Shown here: in pieces, positions 26,198 to 33,461 of the stretch
Layout of the letters: every line of letters begins with the position of its first letter
Numbering within the stretch: position 1 is the first letter of the stretch
DNA from: Fimadaptatus sp948467645
Lineage (GTDB): Bacteria > Bacillota > Clostridia > Christensenellales > Aristaeellaceae
Assembly (NCBI GenBank): GCA_948467645.1
Contig: CAOKFD010000003.1
Coordinates: forward strand, 1-64,000
DNA length: 64,000 nucleotides
Direction: 5' to 3'
Notes under the pieces: model-generated
What the model was told of the DNA's origin: nothing
The model's input: the letters and a program-made list of their open reading frames with translations, nothing else
Databases searched by the model: none
Translations under genes and position numbers: made by a program

Positions 26198-26917
26198 ATG
26201 AGCACATCCACCGAACCGATCAAAATCGCGATATGTGACGATTCTCATGCCGATCAAAACAGCATACTGACCATGCTGAAAGCCGTGCTTCAAAGCAGCC
26301 GCATTCCCTATACCGCCGAGACGTTTTCCAGCGCTGATGCGCTGTTGTGCGCGCTCGACGGCAGCAGGACTTATCAGCTTTTCCTGCTGGACGTAGTGAT
26401 GAGCGGTATGAACGGCATTCAATTGGCGCACCGGCTGCGCGATATGCAGCAGCAGGCGGAGGTCATATTCATTTCCAACGACAGGTATATGGCGCTGAAG
26501 GGCTATGAGGTGGACGCAGTGCGGTATCTGGAAAAGCCGCTCAGGCCTGAGCCGCTTCAGGAAGCGCTTCGGGCCGCGCTCGACCGCATGGAGCGCCGTC
26601 AGACGATCGTGCTGGCCACGCAAAGCGGCGTGCGCCGGGTATGGCTGAGCGACATAGTATACGCCGAGGCGCAGAACCGCGGCTGCAAGATTGTACTGAC
26701 CTCGGGCACGGAATTTGTGCCGGTCAGGTTTGAATCGTTCGTACAGCAGATGGACGAGCGCTGGTTCGAGCGCATACATCGCTCCTATCTGGCGGCGTAC
26801 CGGCACATACGCTACATACGGCGGTACGAGGTCGAAATGGACAACGGCGAGATTATACCGCTAAGCAAAAATCGGTATGCCGATACCTATGAGCGGTTCA
26901 TACGCTATCTGCAATGA
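26198..26917 (+). CDS. LytTR-family response regulator
   Basis: 239 residues. Receiver domain (residues 8-125): acidic pair ICDDSHADQ, phospho-acceptor Asp in LFLLDVVMSGMNGIQLA, Thr/Ser position FISND, conserved Lys in RYLEKPLRPE. A LytTR DNA-binding domain follows (about 135-235): RRVWLSDIVYAEAQNRGCKI, the FESFVQQMDERWFERIHRSYLA block, and the YEVEMDNGEIIPLSKNRY end. Such regulators bind paired direct repeats upstream of promoters. Divergent from the GHKL kinase with 190 bases between. A terminator-like hairpin follows. Confidence 0.96.
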   Translation: MSTSTEPIKIAICDDSHADQNSILTMLKAVLQSSRIPYTAETFSSADALLCALDGSRTYQLFLLDVVMSGMNGIQLAHRLRDMQQQAEVIFISNDRYMALKGYEVDAVRYLEKPLRPEPLQEALRAALDRMERRQTIVLATQSGVRRVWLSDIVYAEAQNRGCKIVLTSGTEFVPVRFESFVQQMDERWFERIHRSYLAAYRHIRYIRRYEVEMDNGEIIPLSKNRYADTYERFIRYLQ

Positions 26918-26986
26918 CCAAATACGCTTTATGGAGCGCCGCATTACAGGCCGCTATTAATGACTCACCTTAAAATATTCAACTTT

Positions 26987-27022
26987 ATGCCCTGCGCTTA
27001 TTTATACGAAGGCGCAGGGCAT
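26987..27022 (+). terminator. terminator-like hairpin after the response regulator
   Basis: ATGCCCTGCGC/GCGCAGGGCAT, 14-base loop, 70 bases past the stop; followed by CTGGCTTATC, which is weakly T-rich. Confidence 0.6.
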
Positions 27023-27094
27023 CTGGCTTATCGCACACCGCCATATAATTGCATATTATTTTAGTAAACAGCGCGAATGTAAGAAAATCTCCGC

Positions 27095-27123
27095 TTGACA
27101 GCGCTATCCATTTATAATATCAT
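27095..27123 (+). promoter_or_regulatory. strong promoter of the sodium-pump genes
   Basis: Consensus TTGACA, 17-base spacer, TATCAT, 30 bases before the GTG at 27154. One of the best promoter matches in the window. Confidence 0.72.
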
Positions 27124-27153
27124 GAAGCCATAATTTAAGGTGGAGGGATTTAC

Positions 27154-27528
27154 GTGCGGCTGATTGCGTATGCGCTGTGTGTATTGCTGGACGTGCTGGC
27201 GTTTGCGTGCTACGACGACGGCAGTATGCCAGGCTGGAACTGCGCTGCCCTGCCGACGATTATCGAATGCATATCCGCGCCCGGCGTGCCGGACGACGAC
27301 CCGCCAATCGACCTTAACTGTCCCTCGGCCGCGCGGATACATGCAGCGCTGATCAGCGTGATTCGCCGCACCGTGCGCGCACTGTGGGCAGCCGCATACT
27401 GCGCGCCGCTGATGCGGATACTTCAATACATACGCGCATTCAGGCCGCGCGTGCGCCGGCAGCGGTTCATATTCTTCATATACCCGCCGCGGCTCGCGCC
27501 GCCCGAAACAGCATTTTCCTCAGACTGA
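27154..27528 (+). CDS. small protein of unknown function before oadB
   Basis: 124 residues from a GTG start, with GGTGGAGGG just upstream and a consensus promoter 30 bases before that. The first 20 residues (MRLIAYALCVLLDVLAFACY) look like a signal peptide or membrane anchor. The middle is Cys-, Pro- and Asp-containing, and the C-terminus is very basic (RAFRPRVRRQRFIFFIYPPR). Codon choice agrees with the neighbours (many ATA, GCG and CTG codons), favouring a real gene. I recognise no family. It ends 30 bases before oadB and is probably cotranscribed, so it may be an accessory or assembly factor for the pump, but nothing in the sequence proves that. Confidence 0.55.
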   Translation: MRLIAYALCVLLDVLAFACYDDGSMPGWNCAALPTIIECISAPGVPDDDPPIDLNCPSAARIHAALISVIRRTVRALWAAAYCAPLMRILQYIRAFRPRVRRQRFIFFIYPPRLAPPETAFSSD

Positions 27529-27558
27529 CACTAATTTACTGTACTGGAGGAGCTTATA

Positions 27559-28650
27559 ATGCTGACATGCCTTGAAAACTTTTCGGCGCTCACATGGCAG
27601 ATGGTCGTTATGTGGATTATCGGCGGCGTGCTGATATTCCTGGCTATAAAAAAAGAGATGGAACCCTCGCTGCTTTTGCCTATGGGCTTTGGCGCGATAC
27701 TGGTCAACCTGCCCAATTCGGGCGCGGTTGAGGTACTGGAGACGCTCTACAACGCGGGTATAAGCAACGAACTGTTCCCGCTGCTGCTGTTCATCGGCAT
27801 CGGCGCGATGATCGACTTCGGGCCGCTGCTTTCCAATCCCAAGATGCTGCTTTTCGGCGCGGCGGCGCAGTTTGGCATATTCTTCACGCTGTCGGCCGCG
27901 TCGCTGATGGGATTTGATTTGCACGACGCGGCTTCGATTGCGATAATCGGCGCGGCGGACGGCCCCACGTCGATAGTGGTTGCGAACCATTTTAAGACCA
28001 AGTATCTGGGCGCGATAGTCGTTGCGGCGTACTCGTACATGGCGCTGGTGCCGATCGTGCAGCCCTTCTGCATAAAGCTGATTACCACCAAGGCCGAACG
28101 CAAGATACGCATGAAGTACAATCCCAGTTCAGTATCCAAGATGACGCGCATACTGTTCCCGATACTGGTAACGGCAATCGCGGGACTGGCCGCGCCCGCG
28201 TCGGTGGCGCTGATCGGCTTTTTGATGTTCGGCAATCTGCTGCGCGAATGCGGCGTGCTTAACTCGCTGTCTGAGACCGCGCAGAAGGTGCTGGCCAACC
28301 TGATTACGCTGTTCTTAGGTATTACCGTGGGCGTGCGTATGCAGGCTGAATACTTCCTGCAGCCTGAAACGCTCATGATACTGGCGCTGGGGCTGGTGGC
28401 GTTCATGTTCGATACGTTTGGCGGCGTGCTGTTTGCCAAGCTGCTCAACCTGTTCCTGAAGGAGAAGATCAATCCCATGATCGGCGCGGCGGGCATATCG
28501 GCGTTCCCGATGGCTTCGCGCGTGGTGCACAAGCTGGGGCGCGAGGCCGACGACGGCAACTGGCTGCTGATGCACGCGGCGGGCGCTAACGTGGCGGGTC
28601 AGATCGCGTCGGTAATCGCGGGCGGACTGATAATCGCGCTGGTACATTGA
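27559..28650 (+). CDS. oadB: sodium-translocating decarboxylase beta subunit
   Basis: 363 residues, about ten membrane helices. OadB/MmdB/GcdB family: decarboxylation of a carboxybiotin carrier drives sodium export through this subunit. Family motifs: LPMGFGAILVNLP, FPLLLFIGIGAMIDFGPLL, ASIAIIGAADGPTSIVVA (the Asp of GADGPT is essential in studied members), KYLGAIVVAAYSYMALVPIVQP, and the C-terminal MHAAGANVAGQIASVIAGG. GGAGG before the ATG. Usually this gene lies beside alpha and biotin-carrier subunits. Here only a gamma-like peptide follows, so the decarboxylase subunit must be encoded elsewhere. The specific complex (oxaloacetate, methylmalonyl-CoA or glutaconyl-CoA) cannot be decided. 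Confidence 0.95.
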   Translation: MLTCLENFSALTWQMVVMWIIGGVLIFLAIKKEMEPSLLLPMGFGAILVNLPNSGAVEVLETLYNAGISNELFPLLLFIGIGAMIDFGPLLSNPKMLLFGAAAQFGIFFTLSAASLMGFDLHDAASIAIIGAADGPTSIVVANHFKTKYLGAIVVAAYSYMALVPIVQPFCIKLITTKAERKIRMKYNPSSVSKMTRILFPILVTAIAGLAAPASVALIGFLMFGNLLRECGVLNSLSETAQKVLANLITLFLGITVGVRMQAEYFLQPETLMILALGLVAFMFDTFGGVLFAKLLNLFLKEKINPMIGAAGISAFPMASRVVHKLGREADDGNWLLMHAAGANVAGQIASVIAGGLIIALVH

Positions 28651-28667
28651 TTTGGGGAGGGCTAAAA

Positions 28668-28847
28668 ATGAGCAATATTGATAAGTTTCTGGCCACGCTG
28701 CCCATAATGGCGCAGGGCATGGGCGGCATATTCATAGTGATGCTGGTCATATTCCTGCTGATATATGTGCTGAACAAGGTTACGGCGGACAAGACCGCCC
28801 CCGCGCAGGGCGGCGATTCCGACAGTGAATCGCATGTGCGCAGCTAA
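28668..28847 (+). CDS. OadG-like small membrane subunit
   Basis: 59 residues with one central transmembrane helix (MGGIFIVMLVIFLLIYVLNKV) and a polar, acidic C-terminal tail. Size, topology and the GMGGIFIVMLVIF pattern match gamma subunits of sodium-pump decarboxylases, which hold the alpha and beta subunits together. GGGGAGGG stands before the ATG at 28668. It directly follows oadB by 17 bases. Confidence 0.8.
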   Translation: MSNIDKFLATLPIMAQGMGGIFIVMLVIFLLIYVLNKVTADKTAPAQGGDSDSESHVRS

Positions 28848-28863
28848 GTAATGTAAGCAAAAT

Positions 28864-28903
28864 CGCGGCTTCCACCTGAACAAGATGGAAGCCGCGGTCT
28901 TTT
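28864..28903 (+). terminator. bidirectional terminator
   Basis: CGCGGCTTCCA/TGGAAGCCGCG, 11-base loop, then GTCTTTTATG. It separates the convergent sodium-pump and GH36 genes. Confidence 0.8.
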
Positions 28904-28908
28904 ATGCG

Positions 28909-31101
28909 TTATACGCGCTTAAAGTGCCACATCTGGGAGAAGTCGTCGCCGACCGTCCAGTCGATTATAAGTCCCATGTTCATCAGCGCCGCGCCGCTTA
29001 TCACCTGACCGTTATCCACATTTTCGTAATGCGCGTCCGGGTCAAGTCCCGCGAGGCGCACGTTTATGTAGGCCTCCTCAGGCATTGCTTCGGGCTTATA
29101 GAACCATGCCACGAACTCGCTGCCGTCCTCGGCCACGGTCATCCACGCGGTGTGCGGGCCGCTGAACGGGTCGAGCAGGCGGTAGAACCGGCCATGCTGC
29201 ACCAGCGCGCGCATGGATTTATACTGCTCTATCTGCCGCGCAACCTCGCAAAGTTCCTCCTCGGACAGGCGGCACAGGTTCAATTCGTACCCCAGGTTGA
29301 ACGGGAACGCCACATGGCCGCGGAACGAGAGCGGTTCGGTGCGCTTGAGCTGTTCGTTGGGGCAGATCGACACATGCGAGGTGGTCATTACCGGCGGGTA
29401 GCACAGGCTGGTGCCGTACTGTATTTTCAGGCGGGCTTCCGCGTCGCTGTCGTCGCTGGCCCAGTTCTGCGGGAAGTACGCCAGCATACCGGGGTCCATG
29501 CGCGCGCCGCCCGAGGCGCAATTTTCAAACAGTATGTTCGGGAAGCGCGACGTGATGCGCTCCACCACATCGTACAGGCCCAGCACGTATCTGTGCATCA
29601 GCTCGTCCTGCCTTTCGGGCGGCAGCGAGCAGGTGCCCGGCTCGGTCATGCGGCGGTTGCAATCCCATTTGACGTATTCGATGTTGGCCGATTCCAGCAC
29701 GCTGCATACGCTTTCGACTATGTAATCACGCACTTCGGGGCGGCTGAAGTCCAGCATGAGCTGATGCCGCCATTCGGAACGCTTGCGATCCTCGACGTGT
29801 ATGCACCAGTCGGGGTGCGCGCGGTACAGATCGCTTTCTGGCGAAATCATCTCCGGCTCGAACCACAGGCCGAACTTCATGCCCAGCGCGTTTATGTCGC
29901 GCGCGAGGCCGTCAAGGCCGTGCGGCAGTTTATGCTGCGCCACGTACCAGTCGCCCAGCGACGAACGGTCGTTGTCGCGATGGCCGAACCAACCGTCGTC
30001 CAGCACCAGCAGCTCCACGCCCACCTTGGCGGCCTTGCGCGCCATCTCCATGATCTTGTCGTGCGTGAAGTCGAAGTAGGCGGCTTCCCATGTGTTGAGC
30101 AGCACGGGGCGCTCACGGTCGCGCCATACTCCCCTGTATAGCCGCGTGCGGAACGCGTCGTGCAGCTTCTGCGACATGCCGTTAAGTCCGTTCGGTGAAT
30201 ACGACATCACGGCCTCGGGCGTTTCAAACGTGTCGCCCGGATTCAGCAGCCACGAGAACATGAACGGGTTTATGCCCAGCTGCACGCGTGCGCTCATGTA
30301 CATATCGCATTCTACGCGCGCGACGAAATTACCGCTGTAAACAAGGCTCAGACCGTACGCGTCGCCCTGCGTCTCGGTGGTGTCCTGCTGAACCAGCGCG
30401 ATGAACGGGTTCTGCTGATGCGAGGATATGCCGCGCGTGCTGTCTATCGACGTCTCGCCGCATTCCAGTTTGCGGCGCACTATGTGATGCTCTCGCAATG
30501 CCGTACCCGAGAGCTGAAGCATCTCATACGGCGCGTGCTTGAAGTCCATGCTGACGGACAGCGCGCTTTTGAGCGTGACGGGCGTTTCGCCGCTGTTTGC
30601 TATTTCGGCGCGGCGGGTTATCAGGCCGGTTTTCTCAAACACGGTGTAGTACAGCGCGACCTTGAGGCCGGACTTTGCGTCCTGCATATCAAGGCGCAGG
30701 GTCGTGGCCTCGCCGTCCGTCTCGCAATAGAGCGATGGCATACCCTTGAGCGCAGGCTTGCCGGGGATGATTTCGTGGCCGGTATAGCGCAGGTCGGTCA
30801 CACAGCTTCCCGCCGCATCGCGCAGGTCGAGCGCGGGCTTGCGGAAGTCGCTGGTGCCATAGGTGGGATATTCAAACGGGAAGAATTCGCGCAGGAACAT
30901 GGGATCGTCGGGCTGAAGATTTTCGATCAGCTTTTTACGGCGATAGGGCGCTTCCACGTACCAGCGCACGTCCTCCTCGGGTACGCGCTTGCCGTAATAT
31001 ACGTGCAGCGGATAGCATCCGCGATATATGTAGATTATGTAGCTTACGTCGGCGGCCGAAATGTGGATAAGGCCTTCGGCAGGCATATACGTTATCGGCA
31101 T
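28909..31101 (-). CDS. GH36 alpha-galactosidase
   Basis: 730 residues, the standard length of GH36 group I enzymes (AgaA/RafA type); cytoplasmic, no signal peptide. It hydrolyses raffinose-family oligosaccharides, melibiose or galactomannan fragments. Signatures: LLVLDDGWFGHRDNDRSSLG near residue 360, FGLWFEPEMIS near 405, IEYVKWDCNR near 470 (nucleophile Asp), and FENCASGGARMDPGML near 520, with acid/base Asp in ASDDSDAEARL. The N-terminal beta-supersandwich and C-terminal domain are complete. GAGGGGAG precedes the ATG. With the GH27 enzyme it shows that alpha-galactosides matter to this organism. Confidence 0.97.
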   Translation of the reverse strand: MPITYMPAEGLIHISAADVSYIIYIYRGCYPLHVYYGKRVPEEDVRWYVEAPYRRKKLIENLQPDDPMFLREFFPFEYPTYGTSDFRKPALDLRDAAGSCVTDLRYTGHEIIPGKPALKGMPSLYCETDGEATTLRLDMQDAKSGLKVALYYTVFEKTGLITRRAEIANSGETPVTLKSALSVSMDFKHAPYEMLQLSGTALREHHIVRRKLECGETSIDSTRGISSHQQNPFIALVQQDTTETQGDAYGLSLVYSGNFVARVECDMYMSARVQLGINPFMFSWLLNPGDTFETPEAVMSYSPNGLNGMSQKLHDAFRTRLYRGVWRDRERPVLLNTWEAAYFDFTHDKIMEMARKAAKVGVELLVLDDGWFGHRDNDRSSLGDWYVAQHKLPHGLDGLARDINALGMKFGLWFEPEMISPESDLYRAHPDWCIHVEDRKRSEWRHQLMLDFSRPEVRDYIVESVCSVLESANIEYVKWDCNRRMTEPGTCSLPPERQDELMHRYVLGLYDVVERITSRFPNILFENCASGGARMDPGMLAYFPQNWASDDSDAEARLKIQYGTSLCYPPVMTTSHVSICPNEQLKRTEPLSFRGHVAFPFNLGYELNLCRLSEEELCEVARQIEQYKSMRALVQHGRFYRLLDPFSGPHTAWMTVAEDGSEFVAWFYKPEAMPEEAYINVRLAGLDPDAHYENVDNGQVISGAALMNMGLIIDWTVGDDFSQMWHFKRV

Positions 31102-31313
31102 GACTTTCTCCCCTCTTGCAGGCGCGCGGCCCGCAATGCGTTTTTTTGCGATGCTCGCATGAAGTTATTATAATATTGTGTGCAAGTATTTGCAAGACAA
31201 TTTGCCAATTTAAGCTGCCCGTCCATGCGCGGCTTGACTTTGCGCGCCGATGGGATGTATACTTTCTTTAGCAAAACAGCCCGCGCATGTGCGGGGCATA
31301 CGGAGGTACACCG

Positions 31314-31721
31314 ATGGCAACGCCCATAATACTTGCATTCAATATATCGCCCGAGAAGCTGGGGAAAATGCGTATGCTGTGCGCGCGCGTAAAGACGCGG
31401 CTGCGCGCGGTCGGCGAAAGCGAATATGCGCTTACGCTGGGACAGCTCGTCGCGGGAGAAGCGGCGGCTGATAAGTCAGAAAACAATGCTGATGTGGAAA
31501 TCGAAAGCTTTAGCGACGAGATGCTGGTAATCGCCGGGCTTTCGGGCGCGCAGTTCAATCTGTTTTTGCAGGACTTCAAGCGCTTCCATATACCGCCAAT
31601 TCCGCTCAAGGCCATGCTTACGGCCACAAATTCAGAATGGACACCCGTGCAGCTTCATAAGGAGCTGTGCGCCGAGCGCGAGGCGTTTGCGCGCGGCATG
31701 AGCGCGCACGAGAGTAAGTAG
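31314..31721 (+). CDS. DUF3783-family protein
   Basis: 135 residues, soluble. The C-terminal 70 residues (EMLVIAGLSGAQFNLFLQDFKRFHIPPIPLKAMLTATNSEW...LHKELCAERE) fit the DUF3783 pattern, including the PIPLKA and TNSEW blocks. The N-terminal part (LAFNISPEKLGKMRMLCARVKTRLRAV) is usual for Clostridial members. No enzymatic function is known. CGGAGG before the ATG at 31314. It stands alone. Confidence 0.82.
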   Translation: MATPIILAFNISPEKLGKMRMLCARVKTRLRAVGESEYALTLGQLVAGEAAADKSENNADVEIESFSDEMLVIAGLSGAQFNLFLQDFKRFHIPPIPLKAMLTATNSEWTPVQLHKELCAEREAFARGMSAHESK

Positions 31722-31779
31722 CCCAAGGCGCGCCCCGATTTATGCCTTGCCCGCGATTAATGCCTTAACAATACAAAAC

Positions 31780-31807
31780 AGCGTGCGGAGTTTGCTTTCC
31801 GCACGCT
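31780..31807 (-). terminator. terminator after the solute-binding protein remnant
   Basis: AGCGTGCGGA/TCCGCACGCT, 8-base loop; the minus strand continues GTTTTGTATTG. It probably ended the original solute-binding-protein gene. Confidence 0.75.
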
Positions 31808-31825
31808 GCTTGCATTTGCATTGAT

Positions 31826-32845
31826 TTAGAACGCCTTTACGTTGGAGAGAGTGCACTGCTCGACGAATGCCTGAGCCGCCTCGTCCGCGCTGGCATACGC
31901 GCCCGCGCCTAGGTTCCTGCATACCTCCATGAACGCCGCCCAGATGTTGCCCGACACGCTGCCGTCGTTGGAGAACGAGGGTGCGAGCTTTTTCTGGTTC
32001 TTCATGGCTGTATAGCGCTCGTCGGTGCCGGTGGTGGTGGACGCTGGCATACCCTTTATACTGGCCATGCTGGTAAGACGGTCGGCGGTGGTCAAAAAGC
32101 GCATGAATTCGACCGCTATATCCTTATCCTTGCTGTTTTTGTTGACCGAGAAGCCGTACCACGGTTCGGTATACGCATACGCGCCCTCGTCGCCGATCGA
32201 CGCATACAGGTATTCGTATTCGAAAGGCTTGGCGGTGAATGTTTCGGACTTGGATTCGCGCTTCTTCATGCCGCTGACGCATTCAGCGGTGCAGACGTAG
32301 AACGGCATGTTTCCCTCAAAGAAACCCATTATCGAGCCGTCGTAATTGTCGGCCAGATAGGTGCAGTTGAGGTCGTAATCGGTGTAGCCCTTGTCGATGA
32401 TTTCAGTAAGACGCTCGAACACGGGCTTTACCACATCCACGGCGGAGACGTCGCCCGCCTCCAGCTTGGCTGTCGCGTCCTTGTCCTTGGCGAGTATGTT
32501 CATAATCATTCCGATCATAAGCTCGCCGTATACGTGCTGCTCGGAACCCTGTATCGGGGTGTAGCCCTTTTCCTTGAGCGCCTCCACGACGGACAGGAAC
32601 TCGCTGTACGTGGTGGGCACTTCAAGGCCGTTGTCCTTGAGCAGGGTCTTATTTACGACTATGCCGCAGGGGTTCATCGCCAGCGGCACGCGCAGCAACT
32701 CGCCGTTCACGGTGCAGTAGGACAGCACGTCGGACTGCACGGCGCTGAGGTTGATGTCCTCCTTGGACAGGTCGAGGCACCAGTCGCCCACGTAGTATTC
32801 CGGCGGCTCCTCGCGCTTAATGTTCTGGTCATTGGTCATGAATGT
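31826..32845 (-). pseudogene. 5'-truncated extracellular solute-binding protein (ABC sugar importer type)
   Basis: An open frame encodes the C-terminal two-thirds of a family-1 sugar-binding lipoprotein: MNPCGIVVNKTLLKDNGLEVPTTYSEFLSVVEALKEKGYTP, then the W-containing EPWYGFSVNKNSKDKDIAVEFMRFL block and a normal C-terminus (ASADEAAQAFVEQCTL). The signal peptide, lipobox cysteine and roughly the first 80-100 residues are missing. Near 32845 the frame runs without any start signal into a fragment of histidine kinase. No permease genes are near. Read as a deletion fusion remnant, not a working binding protein, unless a local start at MTNDQN makes a cytoplasmic product. Confidence 0.8.
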
Positions 32846-33287
32846 ATGTCGTGCGACATGGACGAGAGGAACTGCGTCTTGGCCTGACTTGTGCGCTCGG
32901 CGGTCTTTATTGCCCTGCGCAGCTGGCGGTTGATTGACAGTATATGCGAGGCGTTGATTATGACGATAAGCAGCATCATGCCGCACAGTATCAGTGCTAT
33001 GCTCCAGTCGACGGAATCCGAGCGCATCCTGTCCACCGGGATATAGCCCAGTATGCAGACTTCATAGTCGGAACTTATATGCGAGTAGTAATAGTAGCAG
33101 TCCTTGCCCGCCGAGTTTTGTATTGCAGCAGGCCGGAGTCGGTTGTTTCCAACTGATCTTTAAGTTCATATACCTTATTATAATCATCCTGAAAATTATA
33201 GCCGCGAATGTACTCGATGAAGCTGCTGGAGCGCATCGAATTGGACGCGACTATATAGCCGCCGTCGCTGGCGATAATTCCAGTCAT
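32846..33287 (-). pseudogene. histidine kinase fragment, both ends missing and frameshifted
   Basis: Two frames join into one kinase segment if a single A is restored in the AAAA run near 33111. Reading then runs from TDSGLLQYK through SAGKDCYYYYSHISSDYEVCI to GYIPVDRMRSDSVDW, as in Cache-type sensor domains. A membrane helix IALILCGMMLLIVIINASHIL and AERTSQAKTQFLSSMSHDI follow. The last is the start of the phospho-accepting H-box of hybrid kinases. The sequence stops there, exactly at the join with the solute-binding-protein fragment. The N-terminus is also gone: a stop codon directly precedes the first usable ATG at 33287. Clear degenerate gene. Confidence 0.85.
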
Positions 33288-33392
33288 TTACAACATGTTA
33301 TTTCACTCTGTCATACCCGCCTCGAAAACACATTACAAAAATTTCATCAAGCCCTGCCTCTTTCAGGCGGCAATTCATGCACTTGTTTGATG

Positions 33393-33421
33393 TTGCCAGG
33401 CACTTATCGGTGTGATATACT
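33393..33421 (+). promoter_or_regulatory. promoter of the GH116 gene
   Basis: TTGCCA, 17-base spacer, TATACT. The predicted transcript start near 33428 rules out start codons upstream of it. Confidence 0.65.
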
Positions 33422-33461
33422 TGTGAGCGATGAAGCTTACTTTTACTGCGGGGTGGAAAAA

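Noticed and set aside
33298..33390. Minus-strand stretch reading CMNCRLKEAGLDEIFVMCF as a possible transposase or zinc-protein end
   Set aside because: Too short and without a recognisable family; it could be a third remnant of the deleted locus but cannot be supported.
32994..33461. Longer N-terminus of the GH116 protein in the open frame upstream
   Set aside because: The frame runs antisense through the kinase remnant and lies upstream of a good promoter at 33393-33421. The GH116 fold starts after 33462.
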